Positions 1-4,715 of a DNA stretch of 7,323 nt are shown piece after piece. The DNA is taken from positions 1-7,323 of the forward strand of contig JAFWDF010000124.1 of assembly GCA_017534025.1 (NCBI GenBank). The letters are read 5' to 3'. The stretch comes from Bacillota bacterium. Its GTDB lineage: Bacteria; Bacillota; Clostridia; Peptostreptococcales; Anaerovoracaceae. The position numbers and the translations under genes were made by a program. Under the pieces are notes generated by a model that saw only the letters and a list, made by a program, of their open reading frames with translations, did not search any database and was not told where the DNA came from. Each line of letters begins with the position of its first letter. Position 1 is the first letter of the stretch.

Positions 1-6
1 CCTCTA

Positions 7-711
7 TTACAGCTGATGTTTAAAAATATCAATGATCTCCTGGGTCAGAGACTGTGCCAGCTCATAAGCGCGGTCCTCGTCATGGGCAGAGATCGCTTCT
101 ACGATCGGCCGGTGATGCTTCTCACAGGTGCGCAGAACTTTCTCATGGTCAATCCGCTTCCATACTTCCCCCCACTCCACGGCGTCAGAGAGAAAAGCCC
201 GGATTGTCCGGTCGACCACCTGATTTCTGCAGCATTCGATCATTGCTTTATGGAATCGAAGATCATAAATCCGGAACTGATCGACATCATCATGTTCACC
301 CGCCCAATATGCCTGGAGTTTTTCATGTGCCTCCAGATTAATATTGCTCATTTTTTCAATATTTTCAGGCTTTGCTTTTTTCGCAGCCAGTCTGGCAAGC
401 ACCGGTTCCACCACCAGGGTTACTTCCAGCATGTCTTCGTACAGATCCTCCCGGTCTATGCTGCTGTAACCAAGCGGATCCGCATCCATGCCGGGGTTCT
501 CACAGACAAAAGTTCCTCTGCCCCGCCGGATTTCCAGATAATTCTCCGAACACAGCGTTTTGATGGCTTCCCGGATCGTCGTTCTGCTGACTTCCAGTTC
601 TTCTGCCAGCTCCATCTCGTTGGGAATCTTGTCGCCCGGGCTGTATTCATTTGCAATTTTCCTGCGCAGATCATCGGTAATCTGTGCGGCAAGGGTTTTT
701 CTTTTCACCAT
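7..711 (-). CDS. GntR family transcriptional regulator, FadR/FCD subfamily (234 aa)
   Basis: Probable DNA-binding regulator of the divergent hydratase gene. Residues 5-70 form a GntR winged helix: a P-x-E-x-x-L-A-x-x-L pattern (P30-L40), the recognition-helix stretch VSRTTIREAI at 41-50, and the wing RRGRGTFV at 62-69. Residues about 88-230 form an all-helical FCD effector domain. Asp150 and His154 (D-x3-H) and His200 match metal/carboxylate ligands of that family; the third usual His in the last helix appears to be missing (Leu222 region). The frame stays open upstream to an ATG at 894, but I chose the ATG at 711. It has GGGAGG 10 nt upstream, a good promoter lies at 812-840 inside the would-be extension, and the extra 61 residues are AT-rich-encoded and resemble no GntR N-terminus. 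FCD regulators typically bind small carboxylic acids and control a neighbouring catabolic gene. Family assignment is firm; target and ligand are inferred. Confidence 0.93.
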   Translation of the reverse strand: MVKRKTLAAQITDDLRRKIANEYSPGDKIPNEMELAEELEVSRTTIREAIKTLCSENYLEIRRGRGTFVCENPGMDADPLGYSSIDREDLYEDMLEVTLVVEPVLARLAAKKAKPENIEKMSNINLEAHEKLQAYWAGEHDDVDQFRIYDLRFHKAMIECCRNQVVDRTIRAFLSDAVEWGEVWKRIDHEKVLRTCEKHHRPIVEAISAHDEDRAYELAQSLTQEIIDIFKHQL

Positions 712-721
712 GGTATCAAAG

Positions 722-727
722 CCTCCC
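722..727 (-). promoter_or_regulatory. Ribosome binding site deciding the GntR gene start
   Basis: On the minus strand GGGAGG lies 10 nt before the ATG at 711. No comparable site precedes the upstream in-frame ATGs (894 and the Met at residue 19 of the long frame), so it supports the shorter protein. Confidence 0.8.
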
Positions 728-734
728 GTATAGT

Positions 735-763
735 ATTCACACCCGTCACAATGACCGGTGAAT
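735..763 (-). promoter_or_regulatory. Inverted repeat in the GntR leader, just before the RBS
   Basis: ATTCAC (735-740) and GTGAAT (758-763) are perfect inverted arms. Inside them GTCA and TGAC can pair around a 3-nt loop. The element lies between the predicted transcription start (about 805) and the RBS, so it could be an operator or an mRNA hairpin controlling translation. It is seen only as a palindrome; the role is inferred. Confidence 0.4.
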
Positions 764-811
764 GCTTCTGCATCTGAGGTTTCATTATCATCTTCTGTAT
801 AATTCTTTTTT

Positions 812-840
812 ATAATACCATTAAAGACGTCTGTTGTCAT
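812..840 (-). promoter_or_regulatory. Sigma-70-type promoter for the GntR gene, with a palindrome in its spacer
   Basis: On the minus strand the -35 is ATGACA (840-835) and the -10 is TATTAT (817-812), with a 17-nt spacer; each hexamer is one base off consensus. The spacer contains the perfect 8-bp palindrome AGACGTCT (825-832), a plausible position for an autorepressor to bind. Transcription would begin near 805, leaving a leader of about 95 nt. Confidence 0.65.
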
Positions 841-852
841 ACGTATTTTTAA

Positions 853-880
853 AAATATTCTGATTATTTTTTTAATATTT
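853..880. repeat. AT-rich inverted repeat between the divergent genes
   Basis: AAATATT (853-859) and AATATTT (874-880) are 7-bp inverted arms in a very AT-rich tract upstream of the repressor promoter. The composition makes chance occurrence likely; an upstream activating A/T tract or an operator are alternatives. Confidence 0.25.
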
Positions 881-917
881 ACAATAATACGCATTTCCTG
901 ACGCTAACCTACTTTTG

Positions 918-940
918 CCGGAAACCGGCGCCGGAACCGG
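918..940. repeat. GC-rich palindrome cluster upstream of the hydratase promoter
   Basis: The perfect 10-bp palindrome CCGGCGCCGG (925-934) is flanked by further CCGG units at 918-921 and 937-940, giving a nearly symmetric 23-bp block inside AT-rich DNA. It ends 30 bp before the extended -10 of the hydratase promoter. This position would suit a regulator site, but no known operator matches it. Confidence 0.35.
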
Positions 941-966
941 AAAATACAAAAAAAACTCCGCTGACC

Positions 967-975
967 TGTTATAAT
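967..975 (+). promoter_or_regulatory. Extended -10 promoter for the hydratase gene
   Basis: TGTTATAAT is a perfect extended -10 (TG at 967-968, TATAAT at 970-975). No convincing -35 lies 16-18 nt upstream, which extended -10 promoters can tolerate. Transcription would start near 982 and give a leader of about 108 nt. Confidence 0.55.
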
Positions 976-992
976 TACATTAATATCAGGCA

Positions 993-1035
993 CTGCGTTC
1001 TCTGCAAGTGCACGCAGCCGGCTCAGGCCGGCCTG
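993..1035 (+). other. Palindromes in the hydratase 5' leader
   Basis: CTGCGT (993-998) pairs with ACGCAG (1012-1017), and CAGGCCGGCCTG (1024-1035) is a perfect 12-bp palindrome. Both fall in the predicted untranslated leader, upstream of the RBS at 1076. They could be RNA hairpins or repressor sites. I recognise no riboswitch class and see no T-run for an attenuator. Confidence 0.35.
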
Positions 1036-1075
1036 CTCAGTATTTCCCGACCGTAATCACGATATTTTGAATAAT

Positions 1076-1081
1076 AAGGAG
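1076..1081 (+). promoter_or_regulatory. Ribosome binding site deciding the TTG start of the hydratase
   Basis: AAGGAG lies 8 nt before the TTG at 1090. An ATG at 1083 is out of frame, only 1 nt after the site, and reaches a stop after seven codons. The TTG is therefore the best start. Confidence 0.8.
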
Positions 1082-1089
1082 AATGGAAA

Positions 1090-3393
1090 TTGATCAAGCT
1101 TTATAATGAAGGCGTTTACCTGGTAAACGGCAGCGAAATCATTCCGGCATCCGAATCCGGCAAGGTCCGGGTTCTGACCGGTGTGGAACCGGATCCGCAG
1201 GAAGCCGCGAAAGGCACTATCGCCTACTCGATTTTAAAGGAGCACAATACTGCGGAGGATATGGATCATCTCCGGATCCGCTTTGATGCCATGGCCTCCC
1301 ATGACATTACCTTTGTCGGTATCATTCAGACCGCCCGGGCTTCCGGTATGGAGAGCTTCCCTCTTCCATATGTTCTGACAAACTGTCACAATTCTCTCTG
1401 TGCCGTCGGCGGAACCATTAATGATGATGACCACATGTTTGGTCTGTCCGCTGCGGAAAAGTACGGCGGCATCTATGTTCCTCCTCATATTGCGGTCATT
1501 CACCAGTACATGAGGGAAATGTTCGCCGGCTGCGGCAAAATGATTCTGGGTTCCGACTCTCACACCAGATACGGTGCCCTCGGCACCATGGCCATCGGCG
1601 AAGGCGGCGGCGAGCTGGTTAAACAGCTGCTGCGGGATACTTATGATGTTGCTTATCCGGGGGTCGTGGCAATTTATCTGACCGGTAAACCGGCGCCGGG
1701 CGTTGGTCCGCAGGATATCGCCCTGGCGATTATTAAGGCCGTTTTTGAGAATGGTTATGTGAAGAACAAAGTCATGGAATTTGTCGGTCCCGGCATTGCC
1801 TCCATGACCACGGACTTCCGCAACGGCGTGGATGTCATGACGACGGAAACCACCTGCCTGACGTCCGTCTGGGCGACCGATGAAGATACGGAAGCCTTCC
1901 TGAAGCTGCACGGACGCGGCGACGCCTACCGGAAACTGGAACCGGCTGCAGTCGCTTACTATGACGGATGTGTGGAAGTGGATCTCAGCAGCATCCGTCC
2001 GATGATTGCGCTGCCGTTCCATCCGAGCAACGCTTTCGCCATTGAAGATCTTTATGCGGATCTGAAGGATATTCTGGCGGATGTAGAAAAGGAAGCAGAG
2101 AAAGTGGCCGACGGACGGGCCGCCTTTACCATGATGGATAAAATCACGCCGGACGGAAAGCTCATGACCCAGCAGGGCATCATCGCGGGCTGTGCCGGCG
2201 GAAACTATACGAATGTTATCGAAGCCGCCAATATGCTGCGCGGAAAGAATATCGGCAGCGGCGAATTCTATCTGAGTGTATATCCTTCCTCCCAGCCGGT
2301 CTTTGTCGACCTGCTGAAGAAAGGGGCCATCACTGACCTGATGCAGGCCGGCGCCATTGTCCGCACTGCATTCTGCGGCCCTTGCTTTGGTGCCGGGGAC
2401 ACGCCGGCCAACAATGCGCTGTCCATCCGTCACGCCACCAGAAACTTCCCGAACCGGGAAGGCTCCAAGCCGGGCAGCGGACAGATGTCAGCCTGCGCGC
2501 TGATGGATGCCAGATCCATCGCGGCAACGGCAGCCAACGGCGGAATCCTGACACCGGCTACCGATTATGCGGAGGTCTGGGAAAAGATTCCTGCCTATGA
2601 ATTCGATTCCACGTCCTACGATAACCGTGTATACCGCGGCTTCGGCAAGGCGGAACCGGAACAGCCGCTCCGCTACGGCCCGAACATCAAGGACTGGCCG
2701 GATATGGAACCGCTGGCAGACAATATTCTGCTGAAGGTATGCTCCAAGATACTGGACGATGTTACAACGACCGACGAACTGATTCCGTCCGGCGAAACGT
2801 CTTCCTACCGCTCCAATCCGCTCGGACTGGCGGAATTCACGCTCAACCGTCGGGATCCGGAATATGTAGGCCGTTCAAAAGCTGTGGATCAGATCGAAAA
2901 AGCCAGACTGGCCGGAGAAGATCTGATCGCGCTGGCTCCTGAGCTGGCCGGGGCCGAAGCAACAATCCGGACGATTCCTGGTCAGGAATCCGTGAATCTG
3001 AAGGATCTGGAAATCGGCAGCATGATTTATGCCCGCAAACCGGGAGACGGCTCCGCCAGAGAGCAGGCCGCCAGCTGCCAGCGCGTTATCGGCGGGCTTG
3101 CCAATATCACGCAGGAATACGCCACGAAGCGGTACCGTTCCAATGTCATGAACTGGGGCATGATTCCGTTCCATATGGATGGCGAACCGGATGCTTTCGA
3201 GGTCGGCGATTATATCTTCGTACCTGGCATTCGTGCCGCACTGGACGGCGACCTGTCCGATATTCCGGCTTACGTTCTCCGGAACGGAAAAGCGGAAGCC
3301 ATCAAACTTTACATTCAGGCAATGACGGATAATGAACGGGAAATCGTCAAAGCCGGCTGCCTGATCAATTTCAACCGCAACCGGGCGAATTAA
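1090..3393 (+). CDS. Aconitase-superfamily hydratase, [4Fe-4S] enzyme, substrate unknown (767 aa)
   Basis: Predicted cytosolic Fe-S hydro-lyase of the monomeric aconitase type, about the size of the uncharacterised E. coli homologue YbhJ rather than the roughly 890-residue AcnA. Residues about 1-500 form the three N-terminal domains. Cluster cysteines are visible as Cys368 (AGCAGGNYTN, matching GSCTN of aconitases) and the CGPC pair Cys429/Cys432. SDSHT at 155-159 supplies the Asp/His of the GTDSHT motif, VIHQ at 136-139 another conserved His, and RNFPNREGS at 451-459 the substrate-arginine loop. The C-terminal swivelling domain (about 620-767) contains GSAREQAA (654-661), matching the aconitase GSSREHAA motif with catalytic Ser655 and Arg657. 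By rough alignment the Asp of the aconitase Asp-His pair is Cys99 here (NCHN). Key catalytic residues are present, so the protein should be active. True aconitase activity is possible but a related hydroxy-acid substrate is equally likely. It is probably regulated by the divergent GntR protein. TTG start. Confidence 0.9.
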   Translation: MIKLYNEGVYLVNGSEIIPASESGKVRVLTGVEPDPQEAAKGTIAYSILKEHNTAEDMDHLRIRFDAMASHDITFVGIIQTARASGMESFPLPYVLTNCHNSLCAVGGTINDDDHMFGLSAAEKYGGIYVPPHIAVIHQYMREMFAGCGKMILGSDSHTRYGALGTMAIGEGGGELVKQLLRDTYDVAYPGVVAIYLTGKPAPGVGPQDIALAIIKAVFENGYVKNKVMEFVGPGIASMTTDFRNGVDVMTTETTCLTSVWATDEDTEAFLKLHGRGDAYRKLEPAAVAYYDGCVEVDLSSIRPMIALPFHPSNAFAIEDLYADLKDILADVEKEAEKVADGRAAFTMMDKITPDGKLMTQQGIIAGCAGGNYTNVIEAANMLRGKNIGSGEFYLSVYPSSQPVFVDLLKKGAITDLMQAGAIVRTAFCGPCFGAGDTPANNALSIRHATRNFPNREGSKPGSGQMSACALMDARSIAATAANGGILTPATDYAEVWEKIPAYEFDSTSYDNRVYRGFGKAEPEQPLRYGPNIKDWPDMEPLADNILLKVCSKILDDVTTTDELIPSGETSSYRSNPLGLAEFTLNRRDPEYVGRSKAVDQIEKARLAGEDLIALAPELAGAEATIRTIPGQESVNLKDLEIGSMIYARKPGDGSAREQAASCQRVIGGLANITQEYATKRYRSNVMNWGMIPFHMDGEPDAFEVGDYIFVPGIRAALDGDLSDIPAYVLRNGKAEAIKLYIQAMTDNEREIVKAGCLINFNRNRAN

Positions 3394-3394
3394 T

Positions 3395-3458
3395 GGTTGA
3401 GGGTTAAGGATTGCTGATTAAGATTGAAGTTGAGGATTGAGGTTGCGGATTGAGGAAA
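3395..3458 (+). repeat. Degenerate heptamer array (GATTGAG-like) after the hydratase stop
   Basis: About nine imperfect units of 5-7 bp run in series, beginning 1 bp after the stop codon: GGTTGAG, GGTTAAG, GATTGCT, GATTAAG, ATTGAAG, TTGAG, GATTGAG, GTTGCG, GATTGAG. The block is purine/T-rich and almost free of C on this strand, unlike its surroundings. It looks like a decayed tandem repeat and encodes no evident protein. Function unknown. Confidence 0.6.
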
Positions 3459-3483
3459 GCTGCTGCCAGTAATGGCTGCATCC

Positions 3484-3593
3484 TCCTTTGAGCCGCGATT
3501 AAAAAGCAGCGTCGGTAAATGTATGGCGTGCAGAGGGTTTGCTACCGATCTTGTCGGTAGTTTACTTCCCGCACGCCTGTTTTTTACCGACGC
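3484..3593. repeat. 110-bp nested-palindrome repeat, copy A
   Basis: This copy aligns without gaps to 3641-3750 (offset 157 throughout). It contains three nested inverted repeats. The outer stem is GCGTCGGTAAA (3509-3519) with TTTACCGACGC (3583-3593), 11 bp perfect. The middle stem is GGCGTGC (3525-3531) with GCACGCC (3571-3577). The inner stem is CTACCGA (3542-3548) with TCGGTAG (3554-3560) around a 5-nt loop. TCGGTA or its complement thus occurs four times, so alternative pairing is possible. It has the form of an intergenic palindromic element, or duplicated terminator DNA. No coding frame is credible across it. Confidence 0.85.
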
Positions 3594-3603
3594 CTTTCTT
3601 TTT
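3509..3603 (+). terminator. Probable intrinsic terminator of the hydratase gene, formed by repeat copy A
   Basis: The outer 11-bp stem of copy A is followed by CCTTTCTTTTT (3593-3603). The middle stem, GGCGTGC/GCACGCC, is itself followed by TG and six T's (3580-3585). Either hairpin could end transcription from the hydratase gene, which stops about 115 bp upstream. Two stacked hairpins with separate T-runs is unusual but consistent with termination. Confidence 0.65.
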
Positions 3604-3640
3604 CCCTCAAAAAACCATTGCATTTTGTTGATCTATATCA

Positions 3641-3750
3641 TCCTTTGACCATCGATTAAAAAGCAGCGTCGGTAGGTGCATGCCGTGCAGAAGGTTTGCT
3701 TCCGATCTCGTCGGTAGTTTACTTCCCGCACGCCTGTTTTTTACCGACGC
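3641..3750. repeat. 110-bp nested-palindrome repeat, copy B
   Basis: Second copy of the element, 157 bp after copy A, with 47 bp of unrelated sequence between them. The outer stem is longer here: AAGCAGCGTCGGTA (3661-3674) with TACCGACGCTGCTT (3742-3755), 14 bp perfect. The middle and inner stems each carry one mismatch (3683 in the middle stem; CTTCCGA at 3699-3705 against TCGGTAG at 3711-3717). The internal six-T run (3737-3742) is kept. Loops, T-run and outer stems are all conserved between copies, which argues for recent duplication or selection on structure. Confidence 0.85.
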
Positions 3751-3755
3751 TGCTT
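3656..3755 (-). terminator. Probable intrinsic terminator of the chorismate mutase gene, formed by repeat copy B
   Basis: Read on the minus strand, the 14-bp outer stem of copy B is followed directly by a five-T run (complement of A at 3658-3662). It lies just after the chorismate mutase stop codon (3778). With copy A it insulates the two convergent genes in both directions. Confidence 0.65.
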
Positions 3756-3777
3756 GAACATCTGAATAAAACAGCTC

Positions 3778-4368
3778 TCAATATTGCTCCAGAATCTGAA
3801 ATCCTTCACTCTCCATGGACAACTGAAACATAAGCTTCTGCATGCTTCGGTCCCCGAGGTTGCCGCGAATCGTCAGTTCGAAGCACACCATTCCTCGGTC
3901 ACAGGAGGTATCAAGCCGGTCTGCATCAGCAGAATAAATCTGCTGCATCGCTTCCATATTAAATCCGTGATCGCCGATCATACTCAAGATCGAAGACATG
4001 GCGCCCGGCCGGTCCGGTCTGGACAGCCGCACTTTCACATGTGTGCCCTCCGGCTGCAGATGCACGCCTTCCAGCAACGGATCGAACAGCCCTTCCATCC
4101 GGTCGAACAGAATCCCATATTGATACATCCGGCTGGTTTCCATGATTTTGCGGACCACGGCCAGATAGGCAGCTTTGCGGTCCTCCGGCACCCCCTCGCC
4201 CAACCGGCTGAGCAGCGCTTCTTCCCGGTCTGCACGATATATGGTAATGTCGCCGGACGCCTGTTTCGCCAGCGCCACTTCCCGGCTGCAGTCCAGCCGT
4301 TTCATGATCAGTTCCCGGATCTCCGGATCGATCTGATCAATCTGTGCTCTGATTTCTTCCAATGTCAT
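3778..4368 (-). CDS. Chorismate mutase (AroQ type) with C-terminal ACT domain, no prephenate dehydratase (196 aa)
   Basis: Predicted to convert chorismate to prephenate, the branch step toward phenylalanine and tyrosine, in the cytosol. Residues 1-90 are an all-helical AroQ domain. Arg7, Arg24, Lys35, Arg48-Glu49 and Gln83 align with E. coli CM residues Arg11, Arg28, Lys39, Arg51-Glu52 and Gln88. The position of Asp48 appears to be Arg45 here. Residues about 108-196 form an ACT domain (RLSRPDRPGAMSSIL at 114-128, then a second beta-alpha-beta half ending ESEGFQILEQY), the usual site for amino-acid feedback. P-proteins (PheA) place a roughly 180-residue dehydratase domain between these two parts. 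Here the linker is only about 20 residues, so dehydratase must come from another gene. GGAG lies 7 nt before the ATG and the N-terminus is typical of the family. A regulatory role with weak mutase activity is an alternative. Confidence 0.9.
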   Translation of the reverse strand: MTLEEIRAQIDQIDPEIRELIMKRLDCSREVALAKQASGDITIYRADREEALLSRLGEGVPEDRKAAYLAVVRKIMETSRMYQYGILFDRMEGLFDPLLEGVHLQPEGTHVKVRLSRPDRPGAMSSILSMIGDHGFNMEAMQQIYSADADRLDTSCDRGMVCFELTIRGNLGDRSMQKLMFQLSMESEGFQILEQY

Positions 4369-4389
4369 CTTTTAGCTCCATTTCATCTC

Positions 4390-4455
4390 TGCCGCATTTT
4401 CTCCCGGCACAGCATTATTGTTCTCCGCAATTCCCTGCCGCATTCTCCTTCGGCA
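4390..4455 (-). other. Twin hairpins in the chorismate mutase leader
   Basis: Two 20-bp segments (4390-4409 and 4436-4455) match at 16 of 20 positions, and each has TGCCG and CGGCA arms. On the transcribed minus strand each forms a 5-bp stem with a 10-nt loop, GGAGAAAATG in one and AAGGAGAATG in the other. Each loop thus shows a Shine-Dalgarno-like GGAG close to an ATG. They lie 22-87 nt upstream of the gene start, inside the predicted leader. A regulatory RNA role is inferred; no known riboswitch class matches. Confidence 0.45.
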
Positions 4456-4470
4456 AAGTATGATCATCCT

Positions 4471-4507
4471 GCGCAGATTCGGTTTCCGAACAATACAGCG
4501 CAGATTC
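4471..4507. repeat. Direct repeat GCGCAGATTC around a small hairpin
   Basis: GCGCAGATTC occurs at 4471-4480 and 4498-4507 (27-bp period). TTCGG/CCGAA (4478-4490) forms a 5-bp stem between them. The pair sits just downstream of the predicted chorismate mutase transcription start (about 4521), where a repressor could bind. Candidate operator only. Confidence 0.4.
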
Positions 4508-4527
4508 AGTTTTATTACTATTTACTT

Positions 4528-4556
4528 ATTATATCCCGTTCGGAAATAATTGGCAA
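4528..4556 (-). promoter_or_regulatory. Sigma-70-type promoter for the chorismate mutase gene
   Basis: On the minus strand the -35 is TTGCCA (4556-4551) and the -10 is TATAAT (4533-4528), with a 17-nt spacer. This is the best-scoring promoter by eye in the window. It gives a leader of about 150 nt containing the direct repeat and twin hairpins. Its -35 overlaps the -35 of the opposite promoter. Confidence 0.75.
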
Positions 4557-4579
4557 TTCAACCGATTTTATGATACAAT
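4550..4579 (+). promoter_or_regulatory. Sigma-70-type promoter for the cysteine synthase gene
   Basis: The -35 is TTGGCA (4550-4555) and the -10 is TACAAT (4574-4579), spaced 18 nt. A TG one base before the -10 makes it an extended -10 as well. Transcription would start near 4586, leaving a leader of about 130 nt. Confidence 0.7.
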
Positions 4580-4586
4580 CGAGGTC

Positions 4587-4645
4587 GGTGATTTTTCACC
4601 ACACTGCACTCAGATACAATATACTTACCCGTCGATTCCGGCGGG
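4587..4645 (+). other. Two short hairpins in the cysteine synthase leader
   Basis: GGTGA (4587-4591) pairs with TCACC (4596-4600) around four T's, right at the predicted RNA 5' end, where it may protect the transcript. CCCGTC (4628-4633) pairs with GGCGGG (4640-4645) through one T-G wobble. No T-box, S-box or other known cysteine-responsive motif is visible, and there is no terminator in the leader. Confidence 0.35.
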
Positions 4646-4715
4646 AGAAAGGAAGCATCCGCAGCCTGCAGAAACCCACTGTTTTCAGCATATCGCGGAT
4701 GGAATATAACAGATA

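Noticed and set aside
1083..1106. ATG-initiated mini-ORF overlapping the hydratase start
   Set aside because: It is seven codons long and starts 1 nt after AAGGAG, too close for initiation; the TTG at 1090 has correct spacing.
1234..2433. 399-codon open frame on the minus strand inside the hydratase gene
   Set aside because: It is antisense to a protein with clear aconitase motifs, has no RBS support and no recognisable domain.
3390..3623. 77-codon minus-strand frame over the heptamer array and repeat copy A
   Set aside because: It is made of repeat and terminator palindromes, with no domain; the frame is fortuitous.
3484..3750. CRISPR array suggested by repeated palindromic DNA
   Set aside because: There are only two copies of 110 bp with a 47-bp gap, far from CRISPR repeat and spacer sizes, and no cas gene.
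3484..3750. Insertion sequence or full transposon
   Set aside because: There is no transposase frame and no clear target-site duplication; a non-autonomous element remains possible and is listed as a finding.
4372..4467. Possible 31-codon leader peptide ending 3 nt before the chorismate mutase start
   Set aside because: It starts at ATG 4467 with an internal ATG after AAGGAG, but both possible ribosome sites are 0-1 nt from the ATG. It has one Trp and no Phe or Tyr run as attenuation peptides would.
4580..4715. T-box or SAM riboswitch upstream of the cysteine synthase gene
   Set aside because: The leader is only about 130 nt, lacks the conserved T-box and S-box sequences, and has no leader terminator.
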